Source: Acanthaster planci
Taxonomy: Eukaryota; Echinodermata; Asteroidea; Valvatida; Acanthasteridae
DNA length: 64,000 nucleotides
Direction: 5' to 3'
NCBI RefSeq assembly: GCF_001949145.1
Contig: NW_019091523.1
Location: 125,534 to 189,533, forward strand
The translations under genes were made by a program, and so were the position numbers. The notes beneath the pieces were generated by a model that saw only the letters and a list, made by a program, of their open reading frames with translations, did not search any database and was not told the origin of the DNA. Positions 12,101-24,302 of the stretch are shown piece by piece (the stretch's first letter is position 1; each line of letters begins with the position of its first letter).

Positions 12101-15100
12101 CAGTAAAATTCAAGCACTGATCGATTAAATTTGAAAACCAGATTCATTTATAAACATTTCAGGTATGGTAAGTTGCTCAATCACTAATTGGAAAACAAGG
12201 TTACGTGTACATGTAGTCAGTGCAATAATTTATGATGTACAGTCTAACCATGTTTTATTTCTCCATGGTCTAACTGTGGACATGTACATGTATGTACATG
12301 TAATCTCCATGGCGGCACATGTACAAGGTACCTGTACGTATGCGAGGAAACACTGGTACCCCTGACCTGCATGCATCACGCTCCGTACATGTCCTTTTTA
12401 TACACGCATGGGCCAGGCTGGTAGGGTGCTGCAAGCAACGAAAACCTCAGTGATCAAATTTGCATGGCACTCAGCTTGCCAGTAGCCTGGGACACTCCCT
12501 AGGTGGCCTGGATGACATGGGGTGGAATGACAGTGAGGCTGCATGATTACCTATCGAGGCACATGTACATGTACATGTGCAGCTAATCAAATTCATTTTT
12601 GTAGGCTCACGCACAAATCTGTAGTAGAATTGAACAGTACAGTATGTACAGGTGCATGTGCTAGAAAATCGTTGCACATGTATGCACACTATCAGTACAG
12701 TACAGCAGCGGTACACATCATTTTATTAATGATGTGTACCGGTGTTTTCACATCAACATTTACATGAACACATCCTGCTATCAGGCACTGGGTACCGTAT
12801 TTGTAAATTTAATTAGTACAGATTACATGCACAGTATTATCTAATTGTCTAGGCAGAGTGCACTGTACCTGTACCCGGTGGTAGATGTATAACAAGATTT
12901 TTTTTCTTTGGAGGATAAATGAATTTACAAATAAGTAGTGATGAAAATTAGATTTCATAATTGTGTGTAAAACTGTACATGTAACTTCCTTAATATAATA
13001 GTTCTTATGTGGATTGGAATTCAGGCATTCCTTGACAATATTTCACATTTTCAGTGTGCTTGACAAACAAAAACATTTGACATATGTCGGGTACATTTAC
13101 AACATTAATGTTGAAGCAACCACAAGGCGACCATTGCGATCTTGGACATTGACATCATTGCCAGTGGGTAGATCTCTTTCTGCATCCCCTCGGGCTGTGT
13201 TAATTTGAATACTTGGCTATTCAGATATTCGACCTGACATCTGATCAAGTATTCAAAAATCCGGTTGTACGGAACTCCCACAAAAGCCTAAAAAAAGTAG
13301 ATTTCTTTTATAAATAGTAAAAAGAAAACATAAAACTTGAAGGAAAAGTAATGTTTGGCTTTATTGTTGGGCAAACCCCAATTCACACCCCAAATTGTTG
13401 TAAAAACCAGGCATGTAAGAGTCGAGTACCAGTGCAGGTATGAGTAATTGTTTAATACAAAATTACAAATTAATTACAAAGGATATATTTTAAAATTATA
13501 TGTACATAAACATGCAGTAGTGTAGAACATGTGCACATATTTTATAATATACATATATCCCGTATTTATTCCATGTATTGGTAGACGTTCCTGTATTAGT
13601 TTGCCTACATGTATACTGCTGAATGCATGTATCTTGCACAAACAAAAGCATACATTATGGAGCTACATTGTACACGTACATGTGCATGGGAATCTTTCAA
13701 AGCACACACATGTATATTTCTGGTACATGGTACATACCGGGTACATGTACATGTATATGTACATACATGAAGTGTGGAGACCCTGTGAGGATGGCACATT
13801 TCCAGGTGCTAAAACAATGGGTTCCACCCACTGTGGTACATGTACATGTACATGTGTACATGTACATGTACACCCGGTGCATGCATCAGGTATACTTGTA
13901 CATGTACATTGTATATGTAGGTTGTTTGAGGTGAGTGTGAAGCCTCCAGTTCTTAGGTGCTGTCAGAACCCATTATAAAGTACAAGTACGTGTATGTAAA
14001 TGTTCTTAAATCCAGGTCCTTCCATATGCAGTGATTATGGACGGTCCAAGGAGGTATCCTAAAAAGCTGTACGTATTTCTGGTATTGTTTCCTCCCACTG
14101 AGTCTACAGTAGCTTGTATTGTAAGCTGCACTTTCAACTACATGCATATGTAGTGGTACCCATCTGCTGTCCAGTTTCTGTCCAGGTCTGTTTTGTCACA
14201 TTGCTCCACCAGTTATTGATTTGACACTGCCCTCTATTGTCCTTCCCAAGGTGACTTCAATCCCCACCAATCCGGTTTCCATAGATGAGATAATCTGTCC
14301 TGCATAACATCAATGGCTACCTGGCTCAGCTTTCTGAATCATAAAGCAAGATGGATTAGTGACAAGCCAGAGACTGTGTTTTGACAAGTTTGGTATTGCA
14401 AATTCTCAAAGGTTAACTACAATACTTTCAACAAAATCTGTCAGACATTATTGTTATCTGTTACATGTAGGGCCTGAGACCCTCATGGCTCTAATGCATC
14501 CTCATCTGGTCAGTCCCTTTGAGTCTTGTAAAATTTTTTAAAACTTTTGTCACAGATGCTTAACAGAATGCTGTAAACTGGTATCAAAGATGCTCACATT
14601 AGTAGAAAAATCTACGTACATGTATTCCACAAGCCAGTGCCAGGTACATGTAAATAAACTTTTCTAGTTTCAGCCTCAAAATTTAAACTTTGGGAAATTA
14701 CGATGCTTCCTCAGTCTTCCAAAACTCTCTTGTAACCAAAAGAATCATCCAAATTCAATCCTATGAAGTCAGCTAAACCTGAAGAAAAATGTGCATTCGA
14801 ACCCAAGAGATTGACCAAAGTTTACTTGGGGCCAACACGGCAGTGTAAATTTTGCACATTTGAAGAACACTTAGAGTTACATGTATAGTGTTTGTTTAAA
14901 ATGTGCCATGAATGCTCGTGTGCCAGTGTTACTGTCAATTACATGAACACGGAGCCACATTCATGTACAGGTTGGTGCAAGGTTCTATGAGAAGCAAATT
15001 AAAAGTCCACATTTACTGCAATTGCAGACACTTCACGATGCCGAAAGTTTGCATACAGCAGCACCCGTTCGCGATGTCAACTCCAGTGGTGTATAGGTGT

Positions 15101-18100
15101 AACCTTGGTAACGGGGTTCAGCACAATGAGTCATTGACGTCATAGGGCCCATCTGTAAAATGGTCAGGCTGTCACAATGAGCTAGTACATTGGCTACATT
15201 GGTGGATATTGCACATACATGTAGAACACGTTATGTAGCTATGCATGAGTGTGCATATTATTTGCTCACATTATGCATGCACCGTAAACAGTGGCATACG
15301 GAGAACCTGTATCTAAATGTTTCCCTAAACATTGTAAATGTACTTGTAATTAATTTTAAAAATCGAAATATACAGACATGTACGTGTACCGACTGGTAAT
15401 CAGGTACCTTGTACTGGTACATGCACATTTGTACATGTACAGTAAGTGTGGAGTAGACAAGTTTCCTGGATCTGACAGTTTGGTAGACACATGTAGTGAG
15501 TGGGAAAAATGCAAAGTGAGTGATTGCGAGGCTTTCTTTAATTCAAGATGGATCTTTCTGTGCAACTTCCTTTGCTGTAATTTTGGAGCGATTGCCCATC
15601 CTAAGTAAAGCATGTACATCAAGAGTAATTAATAGTAAATTAGAGCCTGGCTCTGTTTTTGTAAATTCTCTATACATCAGTCATAAAGTATGCAGCCCCT
15701 CTTTCCTCAAAGGAAACACAGTAACCCTAAACAAACTCCACGTGTACATGTACATGTACATGTAGCTATCATAGTTTACTGAACATCTTCCCTACATGTA
15801 TTTCCGTACATGTTAATTATTTAGTAATATTTCTAAATTCTACATTGAAAACTGGCTCATGCTTGATGTGCTTGCCAATGTGAAACGAATCTTACATCAC
15901 ACAATAAAGTCACGGCAAAACTCAGCAGAATTGAAGTTTCTTCAGCCTGTGAATTCGCAGCATAAACATTTGACCCTACATGTACATGTATATCACAAAA
16001 TTTCTAATGCCTCAGCGGCCTTAGAAGGTGCTACGCATCAGCAGTCCACGTACAAATTTGTACGTGCACAATACAGCTTGTGCAGTACAGTACGTTATTC
16101 AGTATCATCAGCATGCTGGCTTTCAAGCTAACACTGTGAGCTTCCAAGGTTATAGACTTTGTGGATGACCAATCCCCAGTTCAGAAGGTTAAGATTGAAG
16201 AGGAGCAACAGACGAGTGGCAAACCAATGGCAAACCAACGTTGTACAATGCATGCGTATGAATGAAGCTGTCTAGAAGATTGATTTACATTCACCCGTAT
16301 TCACTTTTTACCCCTAAAATCGGTCCTTGTTTTAAAAAAATCAAAATCTTATTCTTATCAGAGGTGAATTCCTCATTATTTCTTAAAACAAAGAAAAAAA
16401 ATAAAACATCAAATGTACCCCACTGGTACGCATACATTAATCCGTGTATTTCAGTACTTTGTACATTGTGTAACAAGTGTCAGGGGTCAAATCATGTGTG
16501 CATGCTGAGTATAGCAGGTTAAAGTTAGGTAAATTGAACATAAATACTGTACTGACATTGAACATGTACATGTACATCCTGGTTGCAGTTGAGAAAAAAA
16601 ACATAATGAAATTCAACACCTTTCCCTTGGGCCCTGACACCTCAACTGATTGAAGATTCTAGGTTTTCAGGACCTAGTTCTATCATACTCATTTTGAGGA
16701 ATTTGATCTGTTACAATTGCTGTTCATTCATTCATGCCAAACATGGACAGGTTTCAGGTCTTGGTTTGACGGGTGTGTGGAACTCCATAAGTCCCTTGTT
16801 TCTCTCTGACATCGCCTGCTCCAAAAGGTTCTCCAAGGAGTTGATTGCTGGTGCTCTGACGTCATTAGTTGCTTCATTGCCATTTTTGTGGCAACTGTTA
16901 TTTTGTTAGTTGCCATAGCAATCTGACCTTGCTATTTTTTTTACAGTTGGATACTGATGACGGTTTATTCAGGTTACTTCACATAAAAAAAAATGCTTCA
17001 TATGTTGCATTTTGCATGAACTGGTACATGTACATACCTGTGTGTGTGTATGAAAATACACAATAAAGTATTGTTTTGCCACAAACAAAAGAATACTCAT
17101 AACATCACTTATCAAAGAAAATTTTTTATCAAATTGTTCTCAGCATTCGGAGTGAGTAAAATATCCTCATACTTCCCACATGAATGCATAAAACTGAAGT
17201 TGATTTTTGAAATGGCGGCTACACATAGTTAAACTCTCCCACCCACATGCCCCTTCCCCTGAGAAATTTGGTGACTGCTGTGGTGTGGCACAAAATCCCT
17301 CTGAAGAACAATCCAGGAAGCGTCATGTGTTTGATGAGTTAACTTAAATTTTAGGTTAAAAAAAAGTTGCCCCTCGGTACACCAGGTTGGATTCAAAGCG
17401 GGGTCAGCAGGGCGGAAAGGTTAGAAAAGAGCGGGTATGTTTGTGTAGTACAGTGTGTGAAGCTACATGCTCCAACCTAACTTCAACCTCATTCTTGTGG
17501 CATTGTGCAGTACGCTACCTACCGCTAGCCACTCTCTCTCACCCTGGTATAGGATCATTACATTTACAGTTGTTTCAAACCTGTGCAATTTTGGAGGTCA
17601 CTGGTTGCTTTACATGTACTTTTAGAATACTGTTACTAATTATGACAAATTAAGATCAGGGAAAAAAATGTGGAATTCATGGTGTATAAAATGCGTCATT
17701 TGTACTGGTAAACTTTGGGACTCAAAACCTGACACCATATACCAGTATCATAATTTAAGCAAGATTGAAAATGGAATTTTTGATGGTCCTCTTAATTTGC
17801 ACCGAAGATAATTGGAATCTTAATACATGTGTTTGGTAGGAATCCAATTCTTGTTATACATGTATTTGGTAGAGAACCAGGATATGGCAAGCATATTACT
17901 ACATGTAGGACATGTACATACACACATACATGTAACTTCACAGTGACTGTTTTGAGTAGGATGGAAACAAAGACGACCCTGAAAATGAAGGGTTACCATT
18001 CTCAGGGATAACCACTTTTGCATGTACATGTACACGTGTACAATGAGTCCTCTTTTTATTGAAATTGTCAAAATTGATACTTTTGGCAGTTTTTTTGCAG

Positions 18101-18199
18101 TCTATTCATACTCGTACTGGTAGCTTTAATCTTTCAGTTCAAAGAGTCCCAATAAGGCAAGAATCCTTAAATAAGGTCAGCTGTTAAAATGATGCGCTC
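9136..18199. other. Long gene-free stretch with dense TACATG words
   Basis: No gene is supportable across these 9 kb. Clusters of the palindrome TACATGTACATG are especially dense at 10200, 11170, 12050, 12290, 12560, 13670-13920, 15740 and 16565. They create several short spurious frames on both strands, such as one of 149 codons at 13529-13978. CRE-like GACGTCA words occur near 10420 and 15138. A single undetermined base is at 10475. Confidence 0.5.
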
Positions 18200-18345
18200 T
18201 GTCATGTGTTAATATTTATTAGGAATTTTTGGTAATGGGACCAAGGATTCCTCAAAAGTGCCCCAGGGACTGTTGCTCATTAGCTTGAAGAAACCTGCAC
18301 AGAGAGGAGATGAGCCACACACCCCAGCTGCAGAGGTGACCAACG
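18200..18345 (-). mobile_element. tRNA-derived SINE, 3' fragment (copy 1)
   Basis: The words GGTAATGGGACCAAGGATTC, CTCAAAAGTGCCCCAGG and GAAGAAACCTGCACAGAGA match the 3' body of the fuller SINE at 42146-42425. The tRNA-like head is missing here. Orientation is inferred from the fuller copy, whose A and B boxes read on the minus strand. Confidence 0.6.
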
Positions 18346-19021
18346 ACGGTCACAATTTTGGTTTTTTATTATTTATTTATTTTACTATCTTTCCATTACA
18401 TGTAAAATTTTTATTATTCTTCGTGTGATTTGCTATTTATAGTCATTTATTTACAAACACAGCCTACATAGTCTTTATCTGGGGGCTTGTGAAACAGTCA
18501 CAAGTCAGCAATACATCAGATACTGACTCAGTCAGCCAACCCTGGCAAGCTTGCTGGTCAAGTGGGAAGACGTCTGCATTAGTACTGCAAGTCCCACCTC
18601 AAGTAAGCGCGAGAATTTCTTCGCCAGCCCTTGGACATCACTGAATACACACACTTATAAATGCCGTGTTTGTAATATGCAGACGTGTCCATTTGCAGTA
18701 CTCAGTGCAAAATTTACATTTCATTAAAAAAAAAAAAAAAAGCAAGTTCCTTGCTTTCAAACCTGTTACATAATTTGATATTTAACCAATATAATGATGC
18801 ACCTGCAATTACATGCAGGGGTATGGGGTGTCTTTTTTCTTACACCATATGGCGTTCATATTCGTATGGATACAGTACATGTACATGTATGTACCAAATG
18901 CAGAATGTACACATTAATACATGTATGATGTTCATCTTGTGATTTTGTACTGGTACATGCATCAGTACAGACATGTACTGTACTTGTACTTGTAACCTTA
19001 ATTGCAGAGACAAAACATGTG
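18346..19021. other. Gene-free stretch
   Basis: Holds an A-rich run near 18726 and a few TACATG words near 18876. I see no gene. Confidence 0.5.
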
Positions 19022-19150
19022 ACATTCCACCTACATGTACATGTTTTTTGTGGGGACTGAAACCGTAATATATGGAGGCAGAGGAATGTCCCCATAACTC
19101 GGTGCTAATTTGCCAGACAAAAGAAATTGTCCTGTTAACGCGGCAAAGGC
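19022..19150. repeat. Dispersed repeat B, copy 3
   Basis: It shares the TGTCCCCATAACTCGGTGC and TAATTTGCC words with the copy at 8820-8950. The left half contains a CACCTACATGTACATG sequence followed by GTGGGGACTGAAA. Confidence 0.65.
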
Positions 19151-19489
19151 CTGCCCACATACATTGTGAATACATGTACAGGTAGGTGTACGTTACACAA
19201 TGTAATGCTTGCTGTCTGTAATGTGTAAATGTACATCCTTACTGGGGATTAATGTTACGTGTAATTAGTGTTACAGCTTGGGCTAATAGGATGGCATTGG
19301 ATTTCTTGTACATTCCAAGACCCACAGACAGAGCAGCGTATGGACGTGAAGCTGATTAAGTCAGCTGGATATTTTCTCCCGTCCCCTCCCCCCCAGTAAT
19401 ATGCAGGTTTAATGAGTTGTTCAGTTGCAGCGGCCGCCAAAGAAGGGCACTCCAAGCGACAAACGACAAGCAGGGCCCCGACCGCAACA

Positions 19490-19620
19490 CAGGGATTGGC
19501 CGGGGCAGTTCATTACCGCTGTTGCCAGTATAAGCGTGTGACGTCAGTGCTCAAGTGGAGAGCTGTGCTGGCCACAGATAGCGTGTAACGTTGGCAGCAG
19601 AGCCAGGGGTATTTGATGGT
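19490..19620 (+). promoter_or_regulatory. Candidate promoter (CCAAT, TATA-like, CRE)
   Basis: A GC-richer island in AT-rich, gene-free DNA holds, in order, an inverted CCAAT box (ATTGGCC at 19495), a TATA-like AGTATAAG at 19527 and the full cAMP-response palindrome TGACGTCA at 19539-19546. It lies 9.6 kb upstream of the first coding exon of the NACHT-WD gene, and that exon starts one base before its ATG, so an upstream non-coding exon must exist. Linking the two is inference; no convincing first-exon donor was identified. Confidence 0.25.
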
Positions 19621-22600
19621 TGTAGTGGTGGCCAATCTGCCTGTGCTGTTGTACATTAGGCCGGAGACTTCACAGTGGCATCATTTTTTTCCCCTGTTGC
19701 GTGTAGTGTCCTGTGAGTACTCTCTTGGTACATGCTACATGTAGATGAAGTCGTGGGAGTGTTTCTGAAATCTAGTTGTCGTACATGTACAGAAAGGTAA
19801 TTTTAGAACTCACAGTTGATTTTATTTAATACTTGGAGAGTATGAGTAACATTGTGTTCATCACCTGTATGCTGGTACATGTACAGTAATTAACATCACA
19901 AGTTACGTGTACAGTATCTTGTGTGTTTATTTACCATGCTGTTGTTGGTTAAATACACGTACTGGTATGCTGCTGTTGATTGCAATCTGATCTCTTGAGT
20001 TACCGGTACATGTACATGTATTTCTAGTGGAGCAACATCCTCAGAGATAGTACTCTCATTTTTATAATTTGATAAGCACTTGAATCATGTCCATACCTGT
20101 GCATGTAATTTAAAAAATCATTTCAGAAGAGACAGTTTTTGTTTTCTTTTCCTGTATTGTCACAAGTGCAGTATTTCGGGTGGAGACGTGCACATCTGCA
20201 TCAGCACGGTACCCATTTGATGCATGATGTGCAGTTGTCTACACAGCTGGCATGCTTCGTCCATTACTTCTGACATCGGCGTTGTACATTTATATTGTAA
20301 TAGAGCAGATGATACGGTCAAAGTTTGAAGGATACTCAGAGTGATGTTCAAGATGATGATCACGGTGATGTATCCCATGGTGCATTGTGTACACTGTATA
20401 TGTACCGGTTATCCTGTGGTGATGTACCTGTACTCTTTGAGGTCACACAACTTCACAAATTTACATACTTCATTTGAATGATATTCCGTTGTTCTGTTCT
20501 CTGAAATTTGCCCACAGCAATGTCATTCAACAGCAGAAATTGGCCACACTTTTAACCGACCTCTTAATTATTCTTAAATCATGAACAAAAGACATTTTTG
20601 AGAAAAAAAAGGAAGAGGAAAGAAAAGGTACATTGTATTGGTACAACTTATTCTTTATTCCGTCTTTTTGTTGTGTTTTCTTGAAAAACGTCTTTTTGTT
20701 TAATTCAGAATTATAATGAAGTCACAAATAGTGTTACCAATTTTCCCCCTGTTGATTTGCCTGTATTGTTGATTATTCTCAAACATTTGAAGACCTCTCG
20801 ATATCATTCTTACCCTCCGAATGGGGAGGAGGGTTGTAACAGTAACCATACCATCCCCATCGCAGCAAACCTGTGTCTGATTCATAAATACATGTAGGGA
20901 TCACACACAGGACCATATAAACAAACACATGTACATTTGCCTCACTAAGCTTGGTTCTGTGATATTAATTTGGCATGATGGCAATGATAATGACTGCGTC
21001 TTGTCTGCTAATTTTACACCAGGCTTTGGCCCTCATGCCAACCATGGAGGCAACATACCGTACCTGCCGTACATGTACTGTACATACATTTTACATGTAC
21101 ATGTATTGTATATTCACACTGTATTCTCAGTGCAATTGGGATTCAAACCAATGACTACTGACTTACCAGTACAGATGTTTGGTTCAAATCCCCCCCCCCA
21201 GTAAGCCTATAATCTTGGTTCCTCCAACACCTTCTTTTGTTAGCAACTTGAATCAGTACAATTTTTACCGTACAAAGACCAGTAAGTCGTTATCCGACAT
21301 GAAATCATTGTGGATACTCCAAAGTCCTCCATACCCCCGTGCAGATTTCTCCAGCCATGTCATTTTTCACCTGTGAAAAATGCACCAAGGCCAGTCTGAC
21401 TAGCTAATTATAAAAGGGGTGGGTGGGAAGCAGCAGCGATGGTCACGAAGCATTCTGCACATACACTAATGGCATCAGAGGAATACAGACAGTGAACGAT
21501 GAGTTTCCTACTAGAATGATCCCTCTCATTCCTTGCCAATGGCGACAAATAATGGCGTGCAGCCAGCAGAGAGTTGCATAAATTTGCTTGGAGGAGATAT
21601 CTATAGATAAAGAACAAGTTGCACATTTACATGGACATATGTACAGGTACCTGCTGGCCAAAAATAATAATCACAGTGCACATATTGTACGTACCGGGTA
21701 CGTATACACGTACATGTATATTGTACAATATACCTGGTTTGGCATACCGGTAGGAGAGGAGGTGTGGCTAGTGGTTAGGGTTTGTGACAGAGAGTCAGAG
21801 GCGCACGTCCAGATGCTGGTCATATGTTGGCCATTTCAATCCCCCCCCACCCCCACCCCCAGCATTTGCCTGTCTCCACCCAGGAGTATACATGGTCTGA
21901 TTGACTATTGTACGTGTACATGCATGTGCCAGTACCATCTCATCCATGAGGTAAACATGTAGAAATACTCACGCTCATTTAATACTTCTGAATCTGGGGT
22001 TAAATGCCAGCCTGACTTTTTACAAGTTTGTTCCACTGGAGGCAGTTTGTAAATGCCACTTTTCTCAAATAAGGCAGCAGCGGATGCACTGAAAATGTCT
22101 ACTCGGGTTCAACGTGTCTTTGCGTCATAGTGGCAAGCATTATGACCGTTACTGGTGTTGTTTGGCCGAAACGGGGAAACAGGAAATGTTTGGTGAAAAA
22201 TTTCAAGCTTCAGGACAACTTGTCTGGTTTGAAGTGCCAAAAAAGGAGACTAAAACCATCATCTGTTTGCTTAAAGGCAGTTCCAAAGAGTGCCATGTGC
22301 TCAATTGTGATATATTCATGCATTTAGAAATCTCATAAAATATTTGGATACTGTTGAATAGTTTATGAGACTATTTTTTCCTGGTAAGCTTTTGTTGAAT
22401 CATTTGGTGTTCGGACTGATACCGCATGTACCAAGTTGTCCAATGTCCAATTCTCTATTTTGTTTCAAATATTAAAACAGTCTGTTGTAATTCCAGACCA
22501 GTATGTGGAAATTATCTGCTACTATAGTATTGGAACGTAGAGAGAAGATCACCCTTGGATGCTAGAGTTATGTGCCTCAGCTAATTAAAGGAGGCATGCA

Positions 22601-23105
22601 GGACAATTTTTATAACTTGAATACATGCAGGAAATCTTTCTCCCAACGTTACTATGACATTCAACCTCCTTCGAAGCAATAAAAGGGAGAAACATCAACA
22701 TCTGGGTTTTTATGCTGATGGAAATTTCCATATTCATGAGCCAGAGCATGATGCCATCCAAGGGACAGGTGTATTATCTCCTTAGCTCTTTGTTGTACAA
22801 ACACAATAAGCATACCATACACAGCACACAGCAAAATACATGTGCCAGAGTTCCCTCAAAAGGATTTTCTAAGATTGAAAAACTGCCACCTTCTCATCAC
22901 TTCCAAAGAAGAGAATTACATGTACATGTATCTTGTTTGTATTGTTGGAACACATGGTAATTTGTATGAAAACAACTTGAGCTGAGTGTCCACCGCATGT
23001 TTCCTGTAAGCTACATTGTAAAATCAGATGGTCACCAAAAACTAAAAGCAGTTGATGAAAACTACATGTACATGTACACAGTACTTGCTGGTACGTTAAC
23101 AAGAG
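19621..23105. other. Gene-free stretch
   Basis: No gene is supportable. TACATG words continue, poly-C tracts occur near 21190 and 21841, and a possible tRNA-like SINE head lies at about 21762-21855. Short frames near 22114-22338 overlap in two registers without splice context. Confidence 0.45.
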
Positions 23106-23284
23106 CCACTGTGGATGCCACTGTGGATGCCACTGTGGATGCCACTGTGGATGCCACTGTGGATGCCACTGTGGATGCCACTGTGGATGCCACTGTGGAT
23201 GCCACTGTGGATGCCACTGTGGATGCCACTGTGGATGCCACTGTGGATGCCACTGTGGATGCCACTGTGGATGCCACTGTGGAT
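23106..23284. repeat. Perfect 12-bp tandem array (CCACTGTGGATG)
   Basis: About 15 head-to-tail copies of CCACTGTGGATG occur with no substitutions visible between copies, which indicates recent expansion. Because 12 is a multiple of three, several frames on both strands stay open through it, giving repetitive pseudo-proteins of 71-158 codons; none is a gene. Each unit contains the near-palindrome CCACTGTGG. Confidence 0.95.
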
Positions 23285-23349
23285 TTGTGCCCTTAGTAAA
23301 CTTCCTGTTTGTAATGACATTATGAATGGTAATTAAATATTCCACACTG

Positions 23350-24302
23350 CAATGCTATGGAATTCCATATCTGCTGTCGTGCATCGCCCGTCATGCGTCG
23401 GCCGTCGCGCGTCGCCTTTCTGAGAATTCAACCAAATGTTTTTTAGGGAAAACATATTTTCTGCAAAAATGTTTAGGCAAACCCAATTCACTCTTGTGTC
23501 TCACTGTAAAAATTTGCTGACTTGTTTTCATGAAATTCTAGAAAGAAATCTGTGAGCCGATACAGACATTCCATTTTTTCCTCTCAAATTCACCTTGAAA
23601 TCCACAAATACTAGACAGCAAATTGTTTTTGTTGATTGCGCTGAGGGTAAGTAACTGTTTTTGAATGCTAGGGGGCAATTATCACTTGGTTTAATTTTCA
23701 GAAAATATGACGTGTTGGTTTTTGTGGGTGTGTTTGTCATGTTGTGGAAAGGCCAATGAGCACAGGTAGTCCAGCACATCAGCATTATTTATGCTAAAGT
23801 AGCATTACTGTTTGAAAGACTTCTGTGTGCCTACATGCAACTCAAGTCATGTCTAATTATGAGCGTACAGCAGATTTCATCGGAGGTACACGTACATGTA
23901 CACCCGCCCTCAAAATAATGTTGAATCAGTTCGTCTCTTATAAACGATATTAAGAAATCAAATATTGTAAGTCATTTATTATATACATTCAGTTCAAAGG
24001 TACCATTGTACTTCCGGGGGTGTGGTCTGTTGGGATATCGTGGAAGGACAGACAGGCATGGCGGATCAATCAAACAAGTATGTGAAAAGATCAAAGGTCA
24101 AAGTGCAAAATAGCACTGCGCAAGTTTGACAAAAAAAAGCAATGGACGACGGATGACGGACAACGGGTGATGCACGACAGGCGACGGATGACGGGCGATG
24201 CATGACGGGCGAGGCACGATGGGCGAGGCACGATGGGCGACGGATGACGGGCGAGGCACGATGGGCGACGGATGATAGCAGATACAGAATTTCATAGCAA
24301 TA
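23350..24302. mobile_element. Non-autonomous DNA transposon with inverted, satellite-bearing ends
   Basis: The left end reads AATGCTATGGAATTCCATAT then CTGCTGTCGTGCATCGCC. The right end, reverse-complemented, reads ATTGCTATGAAATTCTGTAT then CTGCTATCATCCGTCGCC. The inner part of each arm is a run of degenerate CGTC-type units, short on the left (23378-23415) and expanded on the right (24140-24275). The roughly 700 bp between the arms has no long reading frame, so the element cannot mobilise itself. No clear target-site duplication was found. Confidence 0.7.
24140..24275. repeat. Degenerate CGGATGACGGGCGA minisatellite
   Basis: Units of 9-14 bases built from GACGGATGACGGGCGA and GAGGCACGATGGGCGA alternate irregularly. 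It is the expanded inner part of the right arm of the 23350-24302 element; the left arm has the reverse complement in short form. The overlapping minus-strand frames rich in RPSSVAHRASP-type repeats are by-products. Confidence 0.8.

Noticed and set aside
13529-13978. 149-codon plus-strand frame
   Set aside because: It runs through clustered TACATG words, giving YMYM and VHVH runs, with no family resemblance and no splice sites.
23106-23284. CRISPR-like array
   Set aside because: Units are contiguous with no spacers, and the sequence is clearly animal.
22869-23345. 158-codon minus-strand frame full of PQWH-type repeats
   Set aside because: It is the 12-bp satellite read through; several frames on both strands are equally open there.
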